This document shows positions 40,565 to 48,898 of a stretch of 64,000 nucleotides of DNA, piece after piece. The DNA comes from Hymenobacter psychrophilus (GTDB taxonomy: Bacteria > Bacteroidota > Bacteroidia > Cytophagales > Hymenobacteraceae): contig NZ_FNOV01000001.1 of assembly GCF_900107135.1 (NCBI RefSeq), positions 124,001-188,000 of the forward strand. Reading direction: 5' to 3'. The notes below the pieces were generated by a model. The model did no database searches. It was not told the DNA's origin and saw nothing but the letters and a program-made list of their open reading frames with translations. Position numbers and translations under genes: made by a program. Every line of letters starts with the position of its first letter. Position 1 is the stretch's first letter.

Positions 40565-41091
40565 TCACGTTCCTTCAAACGGAAACTGCTCCAGCGCCTC
40601 CCAGGGGCCGCCGCGGTAGGCCCAGAGGGCCAGGCCGGTGCCGGTAATGTCGTAGGGCTCGAAGTCGGCAGCAAGCTGCTCGTGCAGGGTGCGGGCCACG
40701 GCAGGCAACACTTTGTTCTGCACCGTGATGTGCGGCCGTAAGGGCTGCAAATCCTGAGGCCGGAGTGTGGCGGCCCAGCGAGTCTGCAATGCCCAATGCA
40801 GCTGGCGCAGCTGGTCGTTTTCGAGGGAATATGCCACGCCCTGGCCCAGAAAGCGTACGCCCGCCACGCGCAGCAGCAGCGGCGGAGTGGCGGCCGCCAA
40901 CTCGTGCAGCTGCCCGGCAAGGGCTGCGTAATCAGCTCCCGGTAAGTGGTGGAAAAGCGTGACGTGGGCCCGCAGGTAGTTGCGGGCCGGCGGAAAGTGC
41001 GCAGCGCATCGAAGTGCTGCTGGGCCTCGTTGTTGAGAAGTAACGTCAGAATCAGGGGCGCCTCGATGGCAACCGGCCGCAGCTCAGTCAT
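40565..41091 (-). pseudogene. 2H phosphoesterase (2'-5' RNA ligase family), frameshifted
   Basis: A broken 175-codon gene. The N-terminal frame (from ATG 41091) reads MTELRPVAIEAPLILTLLLN and QQHFDALRTF. Then the frame is lost; the rest continues in another frame as PARNYLRAHVTLFHHLPG (first HxT motif), RPHITVQNKVLPAVARTLHE (second HxT motif) and ends EQFPFEGT at 40565. Adding one T to the run at about 40994-40996 (TTT on the coding strand) joins them. Such proteins are cyclic phosphodiesterases or RNA ligases. Either a recent pseudogene or a sequencing error. Confidence 0.78.
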
Positions 41092-41187
41092 AAGCAACCA
41101 AATACCCCGATACGCAGCCGAAGCAAATCGGGGCAAAAAAGCGGGTATAAACCGCCGCATTGCACGCCCCCGATGTCGGGCAGGGTC

Positions 41188-42750
41188 TTACTTTTCCAGC
41201 ATTACGCGGGTAGTGGTGGTAGCACCGGCCTGCTGCACCCGCAGCAGGTAAAAGCCAGCGGGCAAATCGGCCATTGATACCTCGATGGAAGCCGGGCCAG
41301 CCGGGGCGGTAAGCCGCTGCACCACCTGGCCCCGGGCCGAAATCAATTCCAGCGTGGCCTCCTGACCGGGCAGCGGCAGCACCACCCGCGCCGTATTGCG
41401 CACGGGGTTAGGATACACGGTGGCGGTGGCCGCGCTACGCACCATCCGTACGCTGGAGTAAGCTATGGTGCCATCGAGGTCGTGCATGGCCAGCCGGTAG
41501 TAGGCCACGCCGGGCAGCGGCTGGGCATCGGTGGCCGCATATTGCTGGCCGGTGGCCTGGTTGCCGGCCGTCACCCGCGCCACGGTGCTCCAGGCGGTAG
41601 CAGTGGGGCTGCGCTCTATCTCGAAATGGCTGGCGCGTGCTTCGGAAGCCGTGGTCCAGCTCAGGCGTACCGTGGAGCCGGTGGCCGCCGCCTCGAAGCG
41701 GGTGAGTGTAACGGGCAGGGGCAGGGCATCGGGGAAACTCACGGCGTCGCCGCGGTTGCAGCCTAGGGCCGCCCCGTAAGTCTGGCCGGTCCAACTGCCA
41801 GTCTGCCGGTCAATCTTATAAATGGTGCCCACATCGGCCGTCACGGCATACACGCCGCCCTGGCGGTCGGAGAACATAGCCCCGATATCCTGCGTGGCGG
41901 GCAGCAGCGTGGCCGGAGTGGTGGTAACGGCTACCGGCGAGCTGCTGATACCGCTGATAGTGAGAAATTTGCCGTCCTGGCCGATGTAGCTGACCAGATT
42001 GCCCGAAAACGGGTCGAACACCCAGTCCTGGATACCGCCGGAGGGGAGTGGCCCGGTATTGTTGTTCTGGCCAAACAGCGTAATGTTGTTGAGGTAGGCT
42101 TGGGTTTGGAGCCGAAACGTGTTGATAAGGGCCGCTGTGGCCGGGTCGCTGACGTCGAGCAGCCGCCAGGTGGGAGTGGCGGTGATGAAGGGCGTAAGCT
42201 GCACCTGACCCACATAAAAGCGGAAATCGGTGATGGTGCTGGCGCCGGCGAAAAAAACGTTGCGGTTGTAGTTGAACGACACACCGCCCACAAAATAGCT
42301 CGACGAGTTATCACCGTCGCCGATGAAGTTAAGCGTCTGGTTGTAGGACAGCGTTGCGTAGCCGAAACCCGCTGGGCCGGTGGTAGCGGGTGGGGCGGGT
42401 GGCCCCGAAACCGGCCCCAGGTTGGTGGCCTGGGCCGTAGTAAGGCTTACGCGGTAGAGGTTAGGCGGCGTATTGATGCTCAGCACCGTGAACGGGGCCA
42501 CATTCATGGCGTACAGATTGGCGCGGTCCTGCTGGTCGTTGCCCAGGGCATTGAGTACCAGCGGCATACCCGCCTCGTTTACGGTGCCAATCAGCGTCAG
42601 CGAGCCATCCACATTGATGCTCTCGAGCGTGGAGGGGTTGTTGGCGCTGCCCGGACAGGCCGAGCGCACGGCAAAGCTGTTGGATGGGAACTGGGCCCGT
42701 GCCTGCAATGCACTTGCAGCGACCAGGCAGAAAAGAATAAGTTGTTTCAT
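41188..42750 (-). CDS. T9SS-exported protein with C-terminal sorting domain
   Basis: A 520-residue exported protein. The signal peptide is MKQLILFCLVAASALQARAQ (1-20). The body (about 25-370) has strand-rich repeats such as SINVDGSLTLIGTV, FTVLSINTPPNLYRVSL, YFVGGVSFNYNRNVFF and VYAVTADVGTIYKIDRQTG, similar to proteins reporting values within a beta-propeller-like shell. Then comes the module LPVTLTRFEAAATGSTVRLSW (about 362-382) common before the sorting domain, and the T9SS type A domain (about 445-520; VYPNPVRNTARVVL, ADLPAGFYLLRV). The exact role is unknown. Start at ATG 42750, where the signal peptide begins; upstream frame is unsupported. Confidence 0.85.
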   Translation of the reverse strand: MKQLILFCLVAASALQARAQFPSNSFAVRSACPGSANNPSTLESINVDGSLTLIGTVNEAGMPLVLNALGNDQQDRANLYAMNVAPFTVLSINTPPNLYRVSLTTAQATNLGPVSGPPAPPATTGPAGFGYATLSYNQTLNFIGDGDNSSSYFVGGVSFNYNRNVFFAGASTITDFRFYVGQVQLTPFITATPTWRLLDVSDPATAALINTFRLQTQAYLNNITLFGQNNNTGPLPSGGIQDWVFDPFSGNLVSYIGQDGKFLTISGISSSPVAVTTTPATLLPATQDIGAMFSDRQGGVYAVTADVGTIYKIDRQTGSWTGQTYGAALGCNRGDAVSFPDALPLPVTLTRFEAAATGSTVRLSWTTASEARASHFEIERSPTATAWSTVARVTAGNQATGQQYAATDAQPLPGVAYYRLAMHDLDGTIAYSSVRMVRSAATATVYPNPVRNTARVVLPLPGQEATLELISARGQVVQRLTAPAGPASIEVSMADLPAGFYLLRVQQAGATTTTRVMLEK

Positions 42751-42965
42751 AATGGGAAGGAAAGGCAGGGTCAAAGAACGGATATCTGCCTGAATATAGT
42801 AAAATAACTGGTTATAATGCAATAAATAAGCGGACATTTTGAATGTATTCCCGAAACAGGGTACTGTCAGGGCATATTGATACCGTTCCTGGACGGGCGC
42901 GCTGGGCTGTCAGGATCCACAGACGTTCTGCGCATCTTTACCCGCCCAACCCCGCTACCGCTACC

Positions 42966-44237
42966 ATGCCCTACACCCTGCTCATTCGCCACTGCGGCCA
43001 GCTGCTCACGCTGGCCGGCCCGCCCGCTACCCGCCCGCTGGCCGGCCCCGACCAGGCCAACTGGCGCATCATTGCCAATGGCTACGTGGCCTGCGAGAAC
43101 GACCGGATTGTGGCCGTGGGCCCCATGGCGGAGCTGGACGAAAGCCAGCTGACGCCTACTACCCAAGTTGTTGAGGCGCACGGCCGGGTGGTGATGCCCG
43201 GGCTGGTAGAGTGCCACACACACCTAGTGTTTGGCGGGCAGCGGGCGGCCGAGTTCGAGCGGAAGCTGCGGGGCGAATCGTACCTGGCTATTCTGGCCGG
43301 CGGCGGCGGCATTCTGAGTACCGTACGCGCCACCCGCGCCGCCACCGAAGCCGAGCTGCTGGCCGCTGCCCTGCGCCACCTAGTCGATTTCTGCCGCTAC
43401 GGCGTTACCACGCTCGAAGCCAAAAGCGGCTACGGCCTCGATACCGAAACCGAGCTGCGGCTGGTGCGCGTGGCCCGCGAGGCCGGCCGCCGCCAGCCCG
43501 TGCGGGTGGTGCCCACTTTCCTGGGCGCCCATGTGCCCGGCCCCGAGTACGCCGGCCGCCCCACCGACTACCTGACCATGCTCGTGGCCGAGGTGCTGCC
43601 CCGCCTCGACCCGGCCGAAGTGCCCTTTGTGGACATTTTCTGCGAGCAGGGCGCGTTCAGCGTGGCCGATTCCCGCAAATTCCTGACGGCGGCCCGCGAC
43701 CTGGGCTTCAAGCTGAAAATCCATGCCGAGCAGCTGCACGAGCTGGGCGGCAGCGAAATGGCCGCCGAACTGGGCGCCGTCAGCCTCGACCACGCCGACT
43801 ACCTCTCGGCGGCGGCGGCGGCCCGCATTGCTGCCGCTACGCAGGGGCGCACGGTGGCGGTGCTGCTGCCGCTGGTGCCGCTGTTTCTGCGGCTGGAGCG
43901 GTATGCGCCGGGCCGCGCGTTTATTGATGCCGGCCTGCCGGTAGCGCTCAGCACCGACTTCAACCCCGGCTCGTGCCCCAGCAAAAACCTATGGCTGGCC
44001 CTGAGCATGGGGTGCCTGAAAATGGGCCTCACGCCTGCCGAAGCCGTGGCCGCCGTAACGCGCAACGCCGCCTGGGCCATCGGTCAGCAGCAGGAGTGCG
44101 GCAGCCTGGAGCCTGGTAAGCGGGCCGATGTGCTGGTGCTAAACGTGGCCTCGCTGCCTGAAATACCCTACTGGCTGGGCGATAATCCGGTGCAGCAGGT
44201 GATAATCGGGGGTGAAATAATAGCCGATAACGGCTGA
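42966..44237 (+). CDS. hutI: Imidazolonepropionase
   Basis: Hydrolyses 4-imidazolone-5-propionate to N-formimino-L-glutamate, the third step of histidine degradation, following HutU (23107). A 423-residue amidohydrolase with metal ligands in ECHTHLVFGGQRAAEFERKL (in outline), HAEQLHELGG and LSTDFNPGSCPS, and VTTLEAKSGYGLD before the catalytic part. The start is the ATG at 42966; upstream open frame is unsupported. It diverges from the T9SS gene with 215 bases between. A strong terminator follows, shared with the convergent lipoprotein gene. Confidence 0.96.
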   Translation: MPYTLLIRHCGQLLTLAGPPATRPLAGPDQANWRIIANGYVACENDRIVAVGPMAELDESQLTPTTQVVEAHGRVVMPGLVECHTHLVFGGQRAAEFERKLRGESYLAILAGGGGILSTVRATRAATEAELLAAALRHLVDFCRYGVTTLEAKSGYGLDTETELRLVRVAREAGRRQPVRVVPTFLGAHVPGPEYAGRPTDYLTMLVAEVLPRLDPAEVPFVDIFCEQGAFSVADSRKFLTAARDLGFKLKIHAEQLHELGGSEMAAELGAVSLDHADYLSAAAAARIAAATQGRTVAVLLPLVPLFLRLERYAPGRAFIDAGLPVALSTDFNPGSCPSKNLWLALSMGCLKMGLTPAEAVAAVTRNAAWAIGQQQECGSLEPGKRADVLVLNVASLPEIPYWLGDNPVQQVIIGGEIIADNG

Positions 44238-44247
44238 GCCCGCCCGC

Positions 44248-44289
44248 AAAAAAGCCCGGTCGTCGTCAACCTGACGGCCGGGCTTTTTC
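44248..44289. terminator. Bidirectional terminator between hutI and lipoprotein gene
   Basis: AAAAAAGCCCGG pairs with CCGGGCTTTTT, with an inner CGTC/GACG stem and an outer CCCGC/GCGGG clamp; A and T runs on both sides. Confidence 0.88.
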
Positions 44290-44306
44290 GCGGGCGGGTT
44301 TTAGGC

Positions 44307-45260
44307 TTACAACGTGTTCAGCTCGGTGAGCAACGCGGCAACGCTGATTTCGTTGAGGGCGGGGGTGAAGGGCACGCCCGCCTGCAACGTGCCATCCTGG
44401 CGGCCATAGTAAAGTTTGTTGTCTACGGTGCGCATCACGACTATGCTCACGCGGGCCCCCTGGGGCATTTGGGCGGCCCGGAACGTATTCGGGGGGGTGA
44501 AGTCGCAGACTGCTACCGCGCCGTTGAAATCCCGGAATACGGCGAATACACTGGTATTGGTGGTCGGGTCGATGTTGGTGCCGGGCACGTTCACGACGAT
44601 GGGCAACGCACTGGGCGTATAGTAAAATCGGTCGCAGTTGAACCAGCCGATGCCGCTGTTGTAAAGGGCGCTGCCGATGGAGATGAGGTTGCCCGTGGGC
44701 GTGGGCGTCATGCCGGACCCAAAGTCAGGGTTCAGATACCAGCTGAAACAGGTGCCGCCGGCCGGCCCCGACACGAACAGCTGCATGGAGTCGCGGCTGA
44801 CCAGGTTGGGCGGGTTCTGGGTCTGGATCTGAATAATGGCCCCGGGGCTCATCCGCACGGCCGTGTCCTGCTCGGCCCGCAGAAACACTTCCCCCGCCGA
44901 TTCGAGTGCCGCCCCGTACGCCACGGTGGGGGTGTTGCTGAGTACCATATCGGCCCGGCGGTAAATTTCGCGCAGCGTGAGCTGAATGGGTACCGTGAGG
45001 GGGCGGCCGTTGCGCACAAACGCGTCGCCCGGAATGGTAACGACGGTGCGTTGGCTGCCCACGAAGGTGTTGGCCTGGCCGGGCGTATAAGTGAATGTTT
45101 GGCGGGCGGCCCCAAGCTGGGTTTGCAGCTCGCGGATAGTGGTCGGGACGGGGAGTTGAGGGCCAGTGCCATCTTCGCAGATAACTGTGCCGGCATCGAA
45201 CTGGCAGGCCGATAGCAGGGAAAGCAGCAGCAGCAGCGGCGCAAACAGGAACCGTATCAT
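44307..45260 (-). CDS. Lipoprotein of unknown function in the sigma-factor run
   Basis: A 317-residue lipoprotein. The lipobox is LLSAC (Cys18) after MIRFLFAPLLLLLS. Mature segments include TTIRELQTQLGAARQTFTY, GDAFVRNGRPLTVPIQLTLREI, and FSWYLNPDFGSGM. The pattern GDAF..NG......I.L.EI is seen in Bacteroidota lipoproteins with an anchoring Ig- or SusE-like domain; no precise family recognised. It starts 40 bases after the membrane-barrel gene and is the third gene of the run beginning with the ECF sigma factor, which may control it. Confidence 0.75.
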   Translation of the reverse strand: MIRFLFAPLLLLLSLLSACQFDAGTVICEDGTGPQLPVPTTIRELQTQLGAARQTFTYTPGQANTFVGSQRTVVTIPGDAFVRNGRPLTVPIQLTLREIYRRADMVLSNTPTVAYGAALESAGEVFLRAEQDTAVRMSPGAIIQIQTQNPPNLVSRDSMQLFVSGPAGGTCFSWYLNPDFGSGMTPTPTGNLISIGSALYNSGIGWFNCDRFYYTPSALPIVVNVPGTNIDPTTNTSVFAVFRDFNGAVAVCDFTPPNTFRAAQMPQGARVSIVVMRTVDNKLYYGRQDGTLQAGVPFTPALNEISVAALLTELNTL

Positions 45261-45300
45261 AAGGCAAATCGGAGTTAGAAGGAATGAACTGGGGAAGAAA

Positions 45301-46821
45301 TCAATGCTTGCGCGGATCGAGGTTCCAGCGGTACCCAAGCTGCACGCCCACGCTGAAGGGGTGGCGCGGTGCCCGGTTGTTGGGGGTGGTAAGTGAGTTG
45401 AGAAACAGCTCGCCCTGGGGCCGTATGGTGAGCCACTGGCCGGGGGCGAACTGGTAGTCGGCAAACGCGCCAACGGTCAGGGCCAGGTTCAGGCGCCGGT
45501 ACGCGGTGTCGGTCGGAGTGGGGCGGCGGAGCCGCTGCCCGCAATTGCAGGCCGAGCCCTCGGTTACGCGCATGCTGGTGAGCAGGGCCGCAGTGCCGCC
45601 GCCCAGCACCCCATAGCGCCAGCGGTGGTTGCCCCCGAGCGTCAGCTGGGCCTGCACCGGAATGGTTATGAAATTGTAGGTGTCGCGGAAGTCGATCTGC
45701 CTAGTTTTAGCCGAGTCCGCGTTGCTGAGGGTGTAGCGCAACGTGTTGGCGTACTGCGCGAAACCCAACCCGCCGGCTACCGTCAGCCGGGGCGAGAAAG
45801 CGTAGGCGCCCATCAGCTGGCCACTGCCACTCCAGGCGGGGCGCTCCAGTTTTTCGAGCTGGGTAGAAGCGCTGCCCAACAGCCGGTAGGTCAGGCTGGG
45901 ACCAGCAGTAAGCTGCACACTCCAGTTGCGCAGGCGCAACTCCTGGCGGGTGGGGCGCGGCGGGCGGGGCAGGGGCCGCGAACTTACTTTAGGTACGGCA
46001 GGCTGCGGCGGCGTTGGCAGGGGGCGTCGGGCCAGCGGCTCGTTGCTAAACGTAGCCGCCAGCCCGGCCAGATCGGATGCCGGTGTAGCCCGGCCCTGGC
46101 GGTCGGCGGGGCGGTTACTGGCTTTGGCACCGCGCCCGCGCCGGTTCATCGGCCGGTTGCGGACCAGGGCCAGAGTGGTTGGTTGCTGCTCGTTGGCTGT
46201 ACGCTGCGGCTGGTTTCGGTGCTTAGCCACGCCTGCGAACTGGGTGGGCTGGTCGGTGGCGGCAGCAGCGGGCCGATTGGCCTGGTGGCGGTTGCCAGGC
46301 CGGATAGTTGGCAGGTTGAAGCCGTTGCCGGGCAGTGTGTTTGAACTGCGTGCGGCCCGGGTCGCCGGGCTGGCATCAGCGCCCGCATTAACGCCCGAAT
46401 CGGAGCCCGCACCAATGGCCGGCGAAGGGGGCGTATCGAAGTCATTGATGGAGGTAGCCGCATCCGAATCGGCAGCAGTGGCCCCCGTTAGCGGAGAGTC
46501 AGTTGACGGCTCAACCGTATTCGAAAGCGGGTTTGACGCTCGCCCGGCAGTGCTCCGCTCCGGGGCGCGGGCTACCGTAGCAGCGGCATGTTCCGCCGGC
46601 TCCTTCTGGAAGAAGGGTCGCCAGTAGGTACTAGTAACCGTGATGCTCACCAGCAGCACCGCCAGCAGCCCCAGCGGCATCAGCCGCCGCAGCCAGGACG
46701 GCCGCTGCGGCGGCAGCTGCTGCTGAATGCCGGCCCACACCGATTCGGGCGGCGGGCTGCCGTAGGGTTCCAGCTTGCGGCGCAGGTCCCGGTAGAAATG
46801 GTCGGAGTCTTTCTCAGTCAT
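45301..46821 (-). CDS. Inner-membrane-anchored beta-barrel-like partner of the ECF sigma factor
   Basis: A 506-residue protein. The N-terminal 45 residues (DHFYRDLRRKLEPYGSPPP, ESVWAGIQQQLPP) resemble anti-sigma-like cytoplasmic segments in Bacteroidota. A TM helix follows (about 48-66, MPLGLLAVLLVSITVTSTY). A long low-complexity Asn/Arg/Ala-rich linker (about 90-295) leads to a C-terminal part (about 310-506) with the alternating pattern of PorT-like outer-membrane barrels (LTAGPSLTYRLLGS, LTIRPQGELFLNSLTT, FSVGVQLGYRW). It starts within eight bases of the sigma gene stop, so the two are coupled. A TM segment plus a barrel in one chain is unusual and would need to span the periplasm. Confidence 0.7.
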   Translation of the reverse strand: MTEKDSDHFYRDLRRKLEPYGSPPPESVWAGIQQQLPPQRPSWLRRLMPLGLLAVLLVSITVTSTYWRPFFQKEPAEHAAATVARAPERSTAGRASNPLSNTVEPSTDSPLTGATAADSDAATSINDFDTPPSPAIGAGSDSGVNAGADASPATRAARSSNTLPGNGFNLPTIRPGNRHQANRPAAAATDQPTQFAGVAKHRNQPQRTANEQQPTTLALVRNRPMNRRGRGAKASNRPADRQGRATPASDLAGLAATFSNEPLARRPLPTPPQPAVPKVSSRPLPRPPRPTRQELRLRNWSVQLTAGPSLTYRLLGSASTQLEKLERPAWSGSGQLMGAYAFSPRLTVAGGLGFAQYANTLRYTLSNADSAKTRQIDFRDTYNFITIPVQAQLTLGGNHRWRYGVLGGGTAALLTSMRVTEGSACNCGQRLRRPTPTDTAYRRLNLALTVGAFADYQFAPGQWLTIRPQGELFLNSLTTPNNRAPRHPFSVGVQLGYRWNLDPRKH

Positions 46822-47371
46822 GGCAGCGGGAAATGTGGGCCTGCTGATGCAGGCGGGCTTCGAGCAGGCGGCGGGCCCGGGAAAGTTGCGACTTGCTGGT
46901 GCCCTCCGAAATGCCGAGCAGCTCCGCAATTTCAGCGTGCGAGTACCCCTCAATGGCGTACAGATTCAATACCGTGCGGTAGCCCGGCGGCAGGGCGTGC
47001 AACTGCTGCACCAGTTCGTCGGCCGACAGCTGGTCGAAGGGTGTGCCGCCGGGGGCGGGCAGGTCGTAGGCTTCGTCGGTCAGGTCGAAGTGCAGGCCCC
47101 GCTGCCGGTGCTGCTGCCAGAGGTTGAGCGAGGTAGTAACGGCAATGCGCCGGGCCCAGGCCTCGAACGGCCCCTGGCCACGGAACTGGTCGAGGCGGGT
47201 AAAAATCTTCACGAACGCAAGCTGCAAGGCATCTTCGGCCTCCTCCCGCGACGGACAGTAGCGCAGGCAAACGCCCATCAGCTGATGGCCCAGCCGCTCG
47301 TAGAGGGCACGTTGGGCCGCCGGCTGGCCGCGGCGGCAACCCGCCACCAGTGCATCAAGTGATTCGGCCAT
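46814..47371 (-). CDS. ECF-type RNA polymerase sigma factor
   Basis: A 185-residue ECF sigma-70 factor. Region 2 covers about residues 26-92 (LMGVCLRYCPSREEAEDALQLAFVKIFTRL, in outline, and WARRIAVTTSLNLWQ) and region 4 about 121-170 (LPPGYRTVLNLYAIEGYSHA, EIAELLGISEGTSKSQLSRA). Both are complete. Its stop overlaps the start of the TM-barrel gene, which is the candidate membrane regulator, and a lipoprotein follows. It diverges from the PhzF gene with 207 bases between. The family is firm; the target genes are not known. Confidence 0.93.
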   Translation of the reverse strand: MAESLDALVAGCRRGQPAAQRALYERLGHQLMGVCLRYCPSREEAEDALQLAFVKIFTRLDQFRGQGPFEAWARRIAVTTSLNLWQQHRQRGLHFDLTDEAYDLPAPGGTPFDQLSADELVQQLHALPPGYRTVLNLYAIEGYSHAEIAELLGISEGTSKSQLSRARRLLEARLHQQAHISRCHD

Positions 47372-47578
47372 AGGCGGGAGAAGATAAGCGGATAAACACG
47401 TCGGGCGCTAGCATGCTGACCCCATGACCGGCTTACCCCAGGGGCGGGTTGCGTGGGCAAACAACTATTTTTTTCAGCGCCCGGCCGCGCTTTCTGTTCC
47501 GTCAACAATAACGGCCGAAACCGTAGCTTCGCCGGGCGGTGTTGCACCGCCGTTTTCATTCGCGTTTTCCCTTTTGCT

Positions 47579-48388
47579 ATGCTGCTGCCCCTTTATCAGG
47601 TCGATGCCTTTTCCGACCGACCCTTTGCCGGCAACCCCGCCGCCGTGTGCCCCCTTACCGAGTGGCTGCCCGAAGCCACTATGCGGGCCATTGCGGCCGA
47701 AAACAACCTGGCCGAAACCGCCTTTTTCGTGCCCAAAGCCGGGGCAGAAGGTGAGTACGAAATCCGCTGGTTTACACCCGCCGTGGAGGTGGAGCTGTGT
47801 GGGCACGCCACGCTGGCCTCGGCCCACGTGCTCTACCGCCACCTCAATTTCCAGCCCGAGGAAATCGTATTTCACTCGAAAAGCGGCCCGTTGCGCGTGA
47901 GCCGTGCTGAGAATGGCATGCTGACCCTGGATTTTCCGGCCCGGCCTCCGAAGCCGCTGGCCCAGCACCCCGACGGCCTCGTCGATGGCCTGGGGGCCAC
48001 CCCGCTGGCCCTGCTGGCCGGCCCAGACCTGGTGTGCCTGTTTGCCTCGGAGGCCGAAGTGCGGGCCCTGCGCCCCAACCAGGCCCGGCTGGCCGAGGTG
48101 GAGTTTCGCGGCATCATCGCCACGGCGCCCGGCACCAACGGAATCGACTTCGTATCGCGCTTTTTTGGCCCCCGCGTGGGCGTGCCCGAAGACCCGGTAA
48201 CCGGCTCGGCCCATACCACGCTGGTGCCCTACTGGGCCGAGCAGCTGGGTAAAACCAGCCTTCGCGCCCGCCAGGTATCGGCCCGCGGTGGCGAGCTGTG
48301 GTGCGAGCTGCGCGGCGAGCGGGTGCTGATGAGCGGCCACGCCGTCACCTACCTCAAGGGTGAAATAGAGCTGGGGGAGCTAAACTGA
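47579..48388 (+). CDS. PhzF-family epimerase/isomerase
   Basis: A 269-residue PhzF-like protein with two similar halves of diaminopimelate-epimerase fold. Seen: QVDAFSDRPFAGNPAAVCPL (7-26), AETAFFVP, RWFTPAVEVELCGHATLASA (59-78; Glu/His site), and GPRVGVPEDPVTGSAHTTLVPYWA (197-220). The Glu of NNLAETAF aligns with the catalytic Glu of PhzF. Reported members isomerise or hydrolyse small acids; the substrate here is unknown. The stop overlaps the start of the DoxX-like gene by one base (TGATG). Confidence 0.9.
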   Translation: MLLPLYQVDAFSDRPFAGNPAAVCPLTEWLPEATMRAIAAENNLAETAFFVPKAGAEGEYEIRWFTPAVEVELCGHATLASAHVLYRHLNFQPEEIVFHSKSGPLRVSRAENGMLTLDFPARPPKPLAQHPDGLVDGLGATPLALLAGPDLVCLFASEAEVRALRPNQARLAEVEFRGIIATAPGTNGIDFVSRFFGPRVGVPEDPVTGSAHTTLVPYWAEQLGKTSLRARQVSARGGELWCELRGERVLMSGHAVTYLKGEIELGELN

Positions 48389-48873
48389 TGGCCAAATTGC
48401 TGCGCTACGGCATTGCGGCCGTGTGGCTGGCCAACGGCCTGCTGTGCAAAGTGCTGCACCTGGTGCCCCGGCACGAGGCCATCGTGGCCCGCATCCTGGG
48501 GCCGGCCTATGCCGGCCCGCTCACCCGGCTCATCGGGATGGCCGAAATCGGGCTGGGCTTGTGGGTGCTGACCGGCCGCCGGCCACGCCCCACGGCCGCG
48601 CTGCAAATCGGGCTGGTACTGACGATGAACGCGCTGGAGCTCTGGCTGGCCCCCGACCTACTGCTCTGGGGCCCGCTGAACTTCGCGTTTGCCCTGCTGT
48701 TCGCGCTGGTGGTTTTTTGGTGGGGGCGGCTGGAGGGGGAAGTGCGAAGTGAGCACAGAGAAGTGAGAGTTGGAAAAAAGAACCTCATTCTGAGCGCAGT
48801 CGAAGAATCTCCACCGCTTCGTTGCAACAATTCAGACGAAGCGGTAGAGATTCTTCGACTGCGCTCAGAATGA
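48388..48873 (+). CDS. DoxX-like membrane protein with a repeat-encoded tail
   Basis: A 161-residue protein. Residues 1-115 form four TM helices typical of the DoxX-like family (YGIAAVWLANGLLCKVLHLV; LTRLIGMAEIGLGLWVLTG; ALQIGLVLTMNALELW; LNFAFALLFALVVFWWG). The family normally ends there. The remaining residues (about 130-161; KKNLILSAVEESPPLRCNNS, DEAVEILRLRSE) are the translation of an inverted repeat (48785-48873), which also gives the stop. The tail is therefore recently acquired and probably has no function. Coupled to the PhzF gene by one-base overlap. Confidence 0.72.
   Translation: MAKLLRYGIAAVWLANGLLCKVLHLVPRHEAIVARILGPAYAGPLTRLIGMAEIGLGLWVLTGRRPRPTAALQIGLVLTMNALELWLAPDLLLWGPLNFAFALLFALVVFWWGRLEGEVRSEHREVRVGKKNLILSAVEESPPLRCNNSDEAVEILRLRSE
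48785..48873. repeat. Inverted repeat (TCATTCTGAGCG type) ending in the DoxX-like gene
   Basis: 38-bp arms (48785-48822 and 48836-48873) with one mismatch; arm starts TCATTCTGAGCGCAGTCGAA. Both arms lie within the reading frame of the DoxX-like gene and provide its last 30 codons. Confidence 0.88.
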
Positions 48874-48898
48874 CGTCCTTTCCCTAATTCCTAACCGT

